A stretch of DNA of 64,000 bases from Bordetella genomosp. 8 (lineage in GTDB: Bacteria; Pseudomonadota; Gammaproteobacteria; Burkholderiales; Burkholderiaceae_B): NCBI RefSeq assembly GCF_002119685.1, contig NZ_CP021108.1, forward strand, positions 4,526,001 to 4,590,000, read 5' to 3'. The notes under the pieces are model-generated. The model was not told where the DNA came from. It made no database searches and worked only from the letters and a program-made list of their open reading frames with translations. The position numbers and the translations under genes were made by a program. The first letter of the stretch is position 1; each line of letters opens with the position of its first letter. Positions 8,868 through 16,241 of this stretch are shown in pieces.

Positions 8868-9613
8868 TTCGCCACCCCCATCTTGTCGAGGACATGCACG
8901 CCGAGCGCGCGCATTTCGGCACCGGCCGCGCGAGCTGAGGTTTTTCGGCTCTTCCAGACTGCCTCCCCCTTTGCCAACGCCTCTGCGACGCTCGTGCGCA
9001 GGCCGATGACTACCGGGGCGAGCAGCTTTTCGTTAGTATTTCGAACCGCAGCAAGGTGGCGCACCTGCCTCGGATTGCGGCTATCTACCCGGCTCGGCAC
9101 GATCCCAAGGAAAGAAAGGCTCGGGTTGTGCTGCCGCGCATTGAGGATGACGCGCATCATCCCCTTGATGCCTTCGATGCTGTAGTCCTCCATCTCCACC
9201 GGGCTGATGACCGCATCGGCATTGCGGAGAGCCGTGACCGTCGCGATCCCGATGCTCGCGGGGGTGTCGATCACGCAGAGGTCATAGCCCTGCGCTTCGA
9301 AGACCCGCAGATTTACCGGGTAATTCATGAGCGCCTGATCCAGCGGCAGATAGATGACGTTGGCAAGCAAATGGTCGGCCGCGATCAATCCGATCGGATC
9401 ATCAGACGCTGCTGCCGGCGGCGGCGTGTCGAGGAACAGGGAACTGGCAGGAATGGTCAGCCGGTACCTATCGAGCGTCTTCGACAAGTTGCCGGTATCG
9501 AGATCGACGGCCAGGACACGCAGGCCTGCCTCCGCGGCGTGAAATGCGATATGAGCAGCGGTAGCGGTCTTGCCCACTCCGCCTTTGTTCTGTGCAACGA
9601 CAACGGTTTTCAT
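8864..9613 (-). CDS. incC: IncC/ParA-family partition ATPase
   Basis: Walker-type partition ATPase, 249 aa, with a deviant Walker A (KGGVGKTA, residues 10-17) and a switch region (DLCVIDTPASIG). It partners the overlapping korB. An in-frame upstream Met exists, but ATG at 9613 puts the protein start directly at MKTVVVAQNKGG and has AGAGGA upstream. A perfect KorB-operator sequence at 9669-9681 lies 56 bp before this start, so the operon is probably autoregulated by KorB as in IncP plasmids. No replication gene is in the window, so the pair probably belongs to an integrated or degraded element. Confidence 0.9.
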   Translation of the reverse strand: MKTVVVAQNKGGVGKTATAAHIAFHAAEAGLRVLAVDLDTGNLSKTLDRYRLTIPASSLFLDTPPPAAASDDPIGLIAADHLLANVIYLPLDQALMNYPVNLRVFEAQGYDLCVIDTPASIGIATVTALRNADAVISPVEMEDYSIEGIKGMMRVILNARQHNPSLSFLGIVPSRVDSRNPRQVRHLAAVRNTNEKLLAPVVIGLRTSVAEALAKGEAVWKSRKTSARAAGAEMRALGVHVLDKMGVAK

Positions 9614-9668
9614 TGGATGATCCTCTGGAGATCGGAACTTCCTCACCGCCTGGCTCCGGCTATGCCGG

Positions 9669-9681
9669 TTTAGCGGCTAAA
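9669..9681. promoter_or_regulatory. KorB-type operator upstream of incC
   Basis: TTTAGCGGCTAAA, an exact consensus match, is 56 bp upstream of the incC start on the minus strand, where it can repress the incC-korB promoter. The flanks extend symmetry only weakly (G before, C after). Confidence 0.8.
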
Positions 9682-9743
9682 CACATGCCGAGCTTCCTAG
9701 AAGGCATCGCAGCTGCGGCATGCGAAATGGACGCGCCATTGAG

Positions 9744-9977
9744 TCAGCGGATAGACTTTTTTCCGCCCGTCTCATTTGCACGCGGTGCGTCTACTGATTC
9801 GAAATACTCGTGGAGCGCCTGGACCGTCTGTACACCGGGGTTCCGTACCTCTCCATACCTGATTTTGCGCAGGTGACTAATAGATACCCGGGCCGCGTCC
9901 GCGACCGATTGGAGCTCTGCATAGGGCACCGCACGAAGCCGTGCGAGCACACAGGCAAAGAATGAAAGTTCGCTCAT
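9744..9977 (-). CDS. Small HTH DNA-binding protein (77 aa)
   Basis: A 77-aa protein with a Cro/XRE-like helix-turn-helix: LQSVADAARVSISHLRKIRYGEVRNPGVQTVQALHEYF at about residues 22-60, where the turn and recognition helix are ARVSISHLRKIR. No other domain is present. It is divergent from the 141-aa XRE protein at 10048. The AACCCATATATGGGTT palindrome at 9989-10004 begins 11 bp before its start, so one or both regulators probably control this intergenic region. Small Cro-like proteins of this kind are common in plasmids, ICEs and phages. The target is inferred. Confidence 0.72.
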   Translation of the reverse strand: MSELSFFACVLARLRAVPYAELQSVADAARVSISHLRKIRYGEVRNPGVQTVQALHEYFESVDAPRANETGGKKSIR

Positions 9978-9988
9978 GCGAATATTCT

Positions 9989-10014
9989 AACCCATATATG
10001 GGTTGTTGCAACCC
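9989..10014. promoter_or_regulatory. Palindromic operator between divergent HTH genes
   Basis: AACCCATATATGGGTT (9989-10004) is a perfect 16-bp palindrome, and a third half-site AACCC follows at 10010-10014, making a second inverted pair with GGGTT (10000-10004). It sits between the 77-aa and 141-aa HTH genes. Close relatives recur at 10638-10653 and 10689-10704. Confidence 0.7.
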
Positions 10015-10047
10015 ACATTTATCCATCAGCGCGCGGCATAGTGCGGT

Positions 10048-10473
10048 ATGGCAAAAAAGGCTAGTGAACTTGTCGCGGCTAACGTGGACCGGCTTATGCG
10101 GAAAGCCGGGCTCTCGAATGCCGCCCTGGAAAAGAAAAGTGGTGGCCGGCTGAAGAGGTCCACTGTGGACCGCGTGCGCCGCGCACAGGGAAGCGCCGGT
10201 GTCGACAGCATCGCCGAAATTGCGCGCGCCCTAGGTTTTGATCTGTGGCAGGTCTGCGTGCGCGACCTGGTCCCCGAACGCCCACCGGCGCTGGTAGATC
10301 CGGCTATCGGCGATGCGGCGGGGCTCTCCGCAGGAGAGCGTGAACTCCTGGCTAAATTTCGATCATTGAGCCCTGCATTCCAACGACTTGTGCTCAACGA
10401 CCTCGAGCGATACCTTCAAGCGGAATCGCAGAGCGAAGAGAAAAAGGGGGAGCACACCAAGCGCCACGCATAG
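10048..10473 (+). CDS. XRE-family helix-turn-helix regulator
   Basis: A 141-aa regulator. The HTH_3/XRE fold covers about residues 6-70 (VAANVDRLMRKAGLSNAALE, then STVDRVRRAQGSAGVDSIAEIARAL, then FDLWQVCVRDLVPE), a common layout in prophage and plasmid CI-like repressors. The C-terminal third (SAGERELLAKFRSLSPAFQRLVLNDLERYL) is helical and may dimerise. There is no LexA-type peptidase motif. It is transcribed away from the 77-aa HTH gene across the AACCC/GGGTT operator cluster, an arrangement like a small genetic switch. Confidence 0.82.
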   Translation: MAKKASELVAANVDRLMRKAGLSNAALEKKSGGRLKRSTVDRVRRAQGSAGVDSIAEIARALGFDLWQVCVRDLVPERPPALVDPAIGDAAGLSAGERELLAKFRSLSPAFQRLVLNDLERYLQAESQSEEKKGEHTKRHA

Positions 10474-10637
10474 GAGCGCGCCACAGGTGTGTAAAGCTGC
10501 GGGTAAAGCGAAGGTCTACTGCCTTGACATAAATAAGAACGGCACGCGCGGCCCAATATTAAGACCAAATATTTCGAATAAATCAAATAATGTCATTCAG
10601 TTCCCTATGCGATCTGGGGCTAAGTCACGCCCTTAAC

Positions 10638-10704
10638 AACCTATATTTGGGTTGACAATGTTTATTTACGGGTTATCATCCTTTCTAACACCCAAATTTG
10701 GGTT
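10638..10704 (+). promoter_or_regulatory. Promoter flanked by two AACCC/GGGTT operators
   Basis: AACCTATATTTGGGTT (10638-10653) overlaps a TTGACA -35 (10652-10657); TATCAT (10674-10679) is 16 nt downstream; ACCCAAATTTGGGT (10690-10703) is a perfect 14-bp palindrome near the expected start point. Both resemble the palindrome at 9989. It would drive rightward transcription toward the DUF1173 gene. Confidence 0.6.
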
Positions 10705-11173
10705 GGCTCTTTAACACGACGAAACACAACACGTCCCGCGTTCGCTGAGAAGCGCCGCGATCGGGAGATAGCCGCATGCCCTGGACGAAAAAGAAGCGGC
10801 AAGAATCAGTGTGCCAAGTGGTGGCCCGTGAAGCCCGTCGATCGAAATAGGTCGGCGTAGTAAATCCGGACAGGTGCAGAGCCTGACAGGCACATTGATC
10901 TCGCGAGAGCGACGACTCACCGTGGCAACGCCGTTAAGACGGCCAGCAATCAGGTCGCTCGAATGAAAGCCGAGCAGATACATGCGGGAATCCGACTGCA
11001 ACGCCTTCACGCGAGCGCCCCAGCAACAGCTTCATGCCTCACGTGGCGAGTAACGTGTCTGGCGAATACCAGGTTCGGAGAACAACGCACCTGTGCCGTG
11101 CAAGTCGGCAAGACGCCGCCTGCGTCGCGGTATCTCGCAGGCGGCATCCGAATCGGCGTTCACATCAAAGGCC

Positions 11174-11194
11174 CGTGTTTAACTGCTAAACACG
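11174..11194. promoter_or_regulatory. Variant KorB-type operator
   Basis: TTTAACTGCTAAA (11178-11190) differs from the KorB consensus at two positions but sits in a longer inverted repeat (CGTGTTTA 11174-11181, TAAACACG 11187-11194). It is 48 bp from the next, better site. Confidence 0.5.
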
Positions 11195-11225
11195 CCCCGC
11201 GGAGCGCACCGATTCGGATGGGCTG

Positions 11226-11238
11226 TTTAGCAGCTAAA
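11226..11238. promoter_or_regulatory. KorB-type operator before the DUF1173 gene
   Basis: TTTAGCAGCTAAA differs from the KorB consensus only at the central base. The palindrome extends to 17 bp (11224-11240, TGTTTA/TAAACA arms). It ends 27 bp before the chosen DUF1173 start, which suits repression or silencing by KorB. Confidence 0.65.
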
Positions 11239-11265
11239 CACATGCTTTGCCATTGGGACCTTTCC

Positions 11266-12549
11266 ATGGATCGCAAACTTTACCCAGCGGAGATCTCCGT
11301 GGGTGGCGCGAGCCGCGCCTACTCCCCCGAATTCCAGACCGAAGAACAATATGCCGCTTCGTGGAAGCGCGTGCTTGTGCTTTCCCACGGGAAGGCCGAG
11401 GTGCGTTGCCTGTGTCCTGGCCTCGGTGAGAAACGCCTCTCGATTCACAGCCGTTCCAATTCGGATCGCTTTCACCTAGCGCGATTCCCCGATACCGGCC
11501 CGGAACATAGCGAAGACTGCGTCTATTACGGCGTGGATCCCGGAATGTCAGGGCTCGGCGCCTATCGTCGCGGCGTTGTCCAGGAACTGGATGACGGCAA
11601 CACGAAAATCAAACTCAAGGTCGGCCTGCAGCAAAGACCGACATCAGCTCCGGAAGACGGCCCGCCGGAGCTGCCAAAAGAACAGAAAGCGTCATCCGTG
11701 CGCCGAGGTTCTAGCCAGGCGAGCATGTCGTTGCTTGGCCTGTTGCACTATCTATGGACCCAGGCCGGTTTTAACGTGTGGGCGCCTGCGATGCAGGGCA
11801 AGCGGACGCTCGGCGTGCTGCATCACCACCTGCTTCGAGTAGCCACCGCAACGTATGCTGGCCGCGTACGCCTATCCGGCAACCTGCTGATCTCCACGCC
11901 GACGGCAACAGGGCGGCAAGCCGACCTGAACAAAGCCAAGGCAATGGAGGCCATGAATCGGCGTCAACGCCTCATTGTGGTCGCGCCCCTGGCCCAGTAT
12001 CAAGCCGGCATGGAGGAGGCGCAGCGCTTGCCGATTTCGGGCTTTCATGGCATCCCCCATCTCGCGCTTACGCCCGAGGCCTGGGATGTCCTGCAGCGCA
12101 AGTTCCGTATCGAGGTCAACGGCTGGATGTCCGGCGAACAGGTCGTGGCGATGGTCCAGACCGATGTACCGACTCCCATGGGCGGCTCGTTGCGCGCACA
12201 AGTCAACGACATCGCCCTGATGCTGACGACGCCGCAATGGATCCCAGTCGACTCTGGTTACGAGGCTGCCGCCGCGGCCAGCCTTGTCGCCGAAGGGCGC
12301 CGCTTCGACAAACCACTGCGCTTCGATTCAGGGCAAGACCAGGTCTTTCCGGACTTCTGGCTACTGGACGCCGGCGATCCCCTGCCGATGGAGGTGTGGG
12401 GCATGTCCGACACCGACTATATCGAGCGCAAGAACGAGAAAACCGCGCACTACGACGAAAAGTACGGCGCGGGTAATTGGTGGCAATGGGATGCAGCCTC
12501 CGGCGTCCCACTGCCATCTTTCCCGAGCGCGAGATTGCGGACTGTGTAA
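11266..12549 (+). CDS. DUF1173-family protein of plasmid/ICE origin
   Basis: A 427-aa protein that I recognise as a DUF1173-type protein common on conjugative plasmids and ICEs of beta- and gammaproteobacteria; its biochemical role is unknown. It has an N-terminal Cys-containing stretch (VRCLCPGLGEKRLSIH and SEDCVYYG), a charged linker around residues 110-145, and a long C-terminal domain (FPDFWLLDAGDPLPMEVWGM, IERKNEKTAHY) that resembles a nuclease-like fold, though this is only an impression. ATG 11266 was chosen because it lies after two KorB-like operators; the frame is open back to 10963 and ATG 11242 is also possible. Confidence 0.75.
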   Translation: MDRKLYPAEISVGGASRAYSPEFQTEEQYAASWKRVLVLSHGKAEVRCLCPGLGEKRLSIHSRSNSDRFHLARFPDTGPEHSEDCVYYGVDPGMSGLGAYRRGVVQELDDGNTKIKLKVGLQQRPTSAPEDGPPELPKEQKASSVRRGSSQASMSLLGLLHYLWTQAGFNVWAPAMQGKRTLGVLHHHLLRVATATYAGRVRLSGNLLISTPTATGRQADLNKAKAMEAMNRRQRLIVVAPLAQYQAGMEEAQRLPISGFHGIPHLALTPEAWDVLQRKFRIEVNGWMSGEQVVAMVQTDVPTPMGGSLRAQVNDIALMLTTPQWIPVDSGYEAAAAASLVAEGRRFDKPLRFDSGQDQVFPDFWLLDAGDPLPMEVWGMSDTDYIERKNEKTAHYDEKYGAGNWWQWDAASGVPLPSFPSARLRTV

Positions 12550-12601
12550 TGCGCCTCCCGCAGCGCGGCCAATACTGCCGCGCGGTATTCTAGGATTTGC
12601 A

Positions 12602-12874
12602 ATGACACTTGATCACAGCGACTCCCTGGCGAATCTTGACGTTGCTTTGCGTGCCGTCGAAATCTACGCGCAACGTCATCCCCGACCGAGCCAAGTGACT
12701 ATCACCCAGGCGGCTGAAATGCTGGGCCTGAGCCGTCCGACAGTTCGAGCTCTGATGAAAGGCGGTAAGCTTGCCCTGAATGGGTGTGGCCGCATTCCTA
12801 TCGAGCAAGTTGACCGGCTCTTGGCGCCTAATGGCTCCCCAAAAAATACCCACACCGCGCTGAAAGCCGCATAA
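12602..12874 (+). CDS. Excisionase-like helix-turn-helix protein (90 aa)
   Basis: A 90-aa DNA-binding protein with the excisionase/MerR-like HTH pattern at about residues 33-75 (VTITQAAEMLGLSRPTVRAL, then MKGGKLALNG, then RIPIEQVDRLL). ATG 12602 has AGGA at 12592-12595. Such proteins act as excision factors or regulators of mobile elements, or as antitoxin-like repressors. No integrase is adjacent, so the excision role is not shown. It is the last gene of the plasmid-like block before chromosomal nadX. Confidence 0.75.
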   Translation: MTLDHSDSLANLDVALRAVEIYAQRHPRPSQVTITQAAEMLGLSRPTVRALMKGGKLALNGCGRIPIEQVDRLLAPNGSPKNTHTALKAA

Positions 12875-12985
12875 ACGCTGGACCTACGATTCCGGTCTCG
12901 GGCACCACCGACGACTTCCGATCGGAAGCAGCCGGGCCGGCCGACGGTCGGCACCGCGGGATGCGGACGGCCCGCGCCGCCCCTT
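12875..12985. other. Junction between plasmid-like block and chromosome, with palindromes
   Basis: This 111-bp convergent gap contains two perfect palindromes: CTTCCGATCGGAAG (12915-12928) and GCCGACGGTCGGC (12940-12952). They may be hairpins separating two converging transcripts or part of an old attachment or insertion junction. No direct-repeat partner or tRNA end was found in the window. Confidence 0.4.
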
Positions 12986-13792
12986 CTATGTCCCGACGCG
13001 CAACGGGCCGTTCAGCTTGCGCAACACCGCCAGCACGCTCTGCGCGGTGATCCGCCCGGTCTTGGGATTTTCCGACGGGATGTTCTGGATCTCCATCGAG
13101 AAAGATGCGGAGTCCGAATCAACTTCGACGCGATGGATATTGCGTTCCAGCTTGGGATCGGCCCAGATTTCCAGGGTCGTGCGCTCCGGCCCGATACCGG
13201 CCAGCGAGACGCTGACGGCGACGTTCAGGTTGGCGGGAAAGCCAACCGCCGCCTCGCGCGGGGATCCGCGGAATACCAGTGTCGGCTCGGTGATGCCGGA
13301 AATGTCGATGCCGTGCGTTTCCAGGTAAGGCGCCCCCAGCAGACCACGCACGGGCTTGCGGGTGATCATGGTGACGGCATGGATCTGGCCTTCCGCCGCG
13401 GCCGTCAGGGCGTCCAGCCCCAGGATGGCGCCGGATGGAACAAGTATCTGGCCGTGCTTGGCGCGCGCCAGCTCGATCAGGTCCGGGTGCGACAGCAGCG
13501 CGCCCGAACTGAGGACGACGACCTTCTTGCCCGCCTGCAGCATGGGGCGCACCGCTTGCTCGAACACGGCTGCCGGGGCGCATTCCACCACCACGTCGCA
13601 CAGGGGCTCCAGGCCATCCAGCGTGGTGAACAACGGCGCTTGGCCCTTCCATTCGAAGGCGGCGTGGCGGCGCGGATCGCGCACCGCGACCGCGGCCAGC
13701 GAAAGTCCGGGCACCGCACCGGCGTCCAGCGACCTGGCCACCGATTGGCCGATGGCGCCGAAACCGGCGATGCCGACACGAATTCCGTTCAT
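12986..13792 (-). CDS. nadX: L-aspartate dehydrogenase
   Basis: NAD(P)-dependent oxidation of L-aspartate to iminoaspartate/oxaloacetate, which can feed NAD synthesis or nitrogen release. 268 aa, the usual family length. The Rossmann motif GIAGFGAIG is at the N-terminus; VVVECAPAAVFE, SSGALL and VPSGAILGLDAL are family signatures, and the ITRKPVRGL and FPANLNVAVS segments belong to the C-terminal catalytic domain. ATG 13792 is preferred because AGGA lies 6 nt upstream; ATG 13798 abuts it and longer frames lack a site. A LysR gene lies upstream on the same strand, about 90 bp away. Confidence 0.85.
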   Translation of the reverse strand: MNGIRVGIAGFGAIGQSVARSLDAGAVPGLSLAAVAVRDPRRHAAFEWKGQAPLFTTLDGLEPLCDVVVECAPAAVFEQAVRPMLQAGKKVVVLSSGALLSHPDLIELARAKHGQILVPSGAILGLDALTAAAEGQIHAVTMITRKPVRGLLGAPYLETHGIDISGITEPTLVFRGSPREAAVGFPANLNVAVSVSLAGIGPERTTLEIWADPKLERNIHRVEVDSDSASFSMEIQNIPSENPKTGRITAQSVLAVLRKLNGPLRVGT

Positions 13793-13882
13793 ATGCATTC
13801 CTGAGTCAAAGTTGGAAAACGACGCGCGCGGAACCAGACCGGCCGATTCGATCCCGCGCAACGATAGGGGAAGAGGGGCGCA

Positions 13883-14890
13883 TCATGAGCCGCGCTCCGG
13901 CGCATCGGCGAGGGCGCGTTCGCCGGCCTCTTGCATGGACGCGCGCGCTTCGGCCAGCACCCAGGCGCGAAAAGTCTGGATGGCGGGCCGCTCCAGCGAC
14001 ACGTCCTGCGTCAGCAGGTAGTATTCGCCGGCGCTCTTGACGGGCCACTCGGGCCGGTAGGGCACGACGAGGTCGCCGCGCCCAGGGTAGCCATCGATCA
14101 GCACGTCGGGGACCAGCGCGACACCCTTGTGCTCCTGCGCGGCGCGCAATGCAATATAGAAGTGGCCGACGTCCAGGCCCGGCCGGCGCGCCGGCAGCGA
14201 CGCGCCCTGCGCGCGCAACCAGTCGCGCCAGGCGTTCGGCCGGCTGGCGGTATGGATAAGCTGGAAGGTGGTCAGGTCGGCGAGCGACTCGACGGGACCT
14301 CCCTGTTCGTACAGCCGCCGCGACATCACGGGCACCAGCACGTCGTCGAACAGGTAGTCGGCGCAGATGCCATCCCAGCGCTGAACCAGGGTCAGGTCGA
14401 TTCCGGGCAGCCCGCGCGGATAATGGCGGCCCGCCAGGGGCCCGACGCGGATGGCGATATCGACGCCGTCGGCCTGCATATCCAGCGGACGGATATCGGA
14501 AACCACGCGGACTTCGATATGGCGATGCGTGGAGGTGAAAGACGCCAGCCGCGGCATGAGCCAGAGCTGTCCAATGGTCGGGATGGTGCTCACGATCAGC
14601 ACCTCGTTGCGATCGCGATCCAGCATTTGCCGGGTGGCGTTCTCCAGGTCGGACAGCACGCGGCGGCACGCCTCGAAGTACTGGATGCCGTCGGCCGTGA
14701 GCTCCACCTTGCGCGACTGGCGCACGAACAGCTTCTTGCCCAGGTAGGCTTCCAGCTTGCGCACCTGCAGGCTGACCGCGCTTTGCGTCACCGCCAGCTC
14801 ATCGGCCGCGAGCGTGAAGGAACCATGACGGGCCGCGGCCTCGAACGACCGGACGGACGACAGGGAAGGCAGATTGCGCGTAAAGGCCAT
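13883..14890 (-). CDS. LysR-family regulator (GcvA-like)
   Basis: 335-aa LysR regulator. The winged HTH is at about residues 10-68 (SVRSFEAAARHGSFTLAADELAVTQSAVSLQVRKLEAYLGKKLF), with the SFEAAARHGSFT wording of the GcvA group. A periplasmic-binding-like effector domain follows. ATG 14890 has GCAGG 6 nt upstream; a TTG two codons earlier is also in frame. It is flanked by nadX and a Bug receptor on the same strand and probably regulates one or both (inference). Confidence 0.9.
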   Translation of the reverse strand: MAFTRNLPSLSSVRSFEAAARHGSFTLAADELAVTQSAVSLQVRKLEAYLGKKLFVRQSRKVELTADGIQYFEACRRVLSDLENATRQMLDRDRNEVLIVSTIPTIGQLWLMPRLASFTSTHRHIEVRVVSDIRPLDMQADGVDIAIRVGPLAGRHYPRGLPGIDLTLVQRWDGICADYLFDDVLVPVMSRRLYEQGGPVESLADLTTFQLIHTASRPNAWRDWLRAQGASLPARRPGLDVGHFYIALRAAQEHKGVALVPDVLIDGYPGRGDLVVPYRPEWPVKSAGEYYLLTQDVSLERPAIQTFRAWVLAEARASMQEAGERALADAPERGS

Positions 14891-14925
14891 CGACAACCTG
14901 CTCCACGTCGTTATGGTGTCCGGCG

Positions 14926-15912
14926 TTATTGCATTTCAATATGGGCGTCCTTGATGACACCCGCCCAGGTCACGTTCTCTTCCTGCACGTAGCGGGTGAA
15001 CGCCTGCCGGTCCATCGGCAGCGGATCGATGCCCCCCGCGCGGAACTTGGCCTGCAGCTCGGGGGATTTCATCGCGGCGGTCAGCGCGGCACTCAATTTG
15101 GCGACGATGGGTTCCGGCGTACCGGCGGCCACGAACAGGCCGAACCAGGTGCTGGCATTGTAGTCGACCCCCAGTTCCTTCAAGGTCGGCACATCGGGCA
15201 AGGCGGCCGAGCGCACGTCCGTCGTGATCGCCAAAGGCCGCACGCGACCGGCCTTGACGTTGCCCAGCGTGGTGGGCAGCGGATCCACGAGCAGGGCGAT
15301 CTGGCCGCCGATCAGGTCGACCGTGGCCGGGGCGCCGCCCTTGTACGGGATATGGCGGAAATGCGTGCCCGCGCGGATGTTCAGCAACTCGGCCTGCATG
15401 TGGTGGCTGGTGCCGAAGCCGGCCGAGCCATAGTCCAGCGATCCCGGCTTGGCCTTGTCCGCCGCGACCAGGTCGGCGAACTTCTTGTAGGGCGAATTGG
15501 CCGACACGATGATGACGCTGGGCACGGAAGCAATGCCGCCGACCGGGATCAGGTCCTTGGCCGTGTAACCCGCGCTCTTGTACAGGTGCGGCGCCACCGC
15601 CATCGTGCTGGCCGCGCCCAGCAACAGGGTATAGCCGTCGGCCGGGCTGTTGAGCGCCGAAACGGTGCCTATCGTTCCGCCGGCGCCCGGCTTGTTCTCG
15701 ATGACGATGTTGCCTTTCAGCGTCACCGACAGCGCGTTGAACAACTCACGGCCGATGATGTCGTTGATGCCGCCCGCCGGAAAAGGCACGACGGCGCGAA
15801 CGGGTCGGGACGGATAGTCGTCCTGCGCCCTGGCCGCGCCGGGCAGGACCAGGGCGGAAAGCGCGGCGCACAATCCGATGCCAAGGCCGAGCAATCGCTG
15901 GGTGATACGCAT
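14926..15912 (-). CDS. Bug-family (TctC-like) periplasmic substrate-binding protein
   Basis: Extracytoplasmic receptor of 328 aa. The Sec signal peptide is MRITQRLLGLGIGLCAALSA with a cleavage-like site GAARAQD. Family hallmarks follow: YPSRPVRAVVPFPAGG, ENKPGAGGTIG, LDYGSAGFGTSHH, HIPYKGGAPA and ALPDVPTLKELG. These bind small carboxylates or related metabolites; no TctA/TctB genes are nearby, as is common for orphan Bug proteins in Bordetella. GGAGTCAGAAT precedes ATG 15912. The ligand is unknown; proximity to nadX makes an amino or dicarboxylic acid possible. Confidence 0.93.
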   Translation of the reverse strand: MRITQRLLGLGIGLCAALSALVLPGAARAQDDYPSRPVRAVVPFPAGGINDIIGRELFNALSVTLKGNIVIENKPGAGGTIGTVSALNSPADGYTLLLGAASTMAVAPHLYKSAGYTAKDLIPVGGIASVPSVIIVSANSPYKKFADLVAADKAKPGSLDYGSAGFGTSHHMQAELLNIRAGTHFRHIPYKGGAPATVDLIGGQIALLVDPLPTTLGNVKAGRVRPLAITTDVRSAALPDVPTLKELGVDYNASTWFGLFVAAGTPEPIVAKLSAALTAAMKSPELQAKFRAGGIDPLPMDRQAFTRYVQEENVTWAGVIKDAHIEMQ

Positions 15913-16241
15913 ATTCTGACTCCGCGGTTGGGCTGGCGCCGGACGGCGGCCAGTAAGCAACGGCGAGTCTAGAAGCCACGACGGCCAGTGACAAACGACT
16001 AAAAGACGGCCCAGCGCGAGAAAATCTTATGCACCAGGCTGGACGTGCGCACCATATGGGGGACTGGATTGCCGTCGCGCCCAGCTGCACGGACCGCTTC
16101 GTCCAGGCATAACTTCCCCAGGTCTGATGCTTCTACGGGGTTCATAACCTCGGTGCGGAACTGGAATCCCACGGTGGCTACGAATGCGCTCAACCAGCTG
16201 ATGTCATGGCACATTAGTGCTATTTGGGAGGGGCGAGGATC
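15913..16241. other. 329-bp gap upstream of JmjC cassette
   Basis: Nothing certain. A minus-strand 105-codon frame (15999-16316) overlaps the start of the JmjC gene and resembles no family I know. The base composition turns visibly A+T-richer from about 16.0 kb. The region likely holds promoters for the rightward cassette and the left end of acquired DNA. Confidence 0.4.

Larger units (their letters stand above)
10474..11265. other. 792-bp control/leader region of the plasmid-like block
   Basis: No convincing gene. It contains two AACCC-type operators (10638-10653, 10689-10704) bracketing a possible promoter (TTGACA 10652-10657, 16-nt spacer, TATCAT 10674-10679), then a 24-codon frame at 10776-10850 (starts MPWTKKKRQ, with GGGAG upstream) that may be a short basic peptide or nothing. 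Two KorB-like operators follow at 11178-11190 and 11226-11238. A frame continuous with the DUF1173 gene opens at 10963, but the operators argue that this part is untranslated. Confidence 0.5.

Noticed and set aside
10388-10636. An 82-codon plus-strand frame overlapping the XRE gene end
   Set aside because: No ribosome site, no recognisable domain, and it overlaps the end of a better supported gene.
10963-11265. N-terminal extension of the DUF1173 gene from 10963
   Set aside because: It would put two KorB-like operators inside the coding region and its translation is compositionally poor; ATG 11266 or 11242 is more likely.
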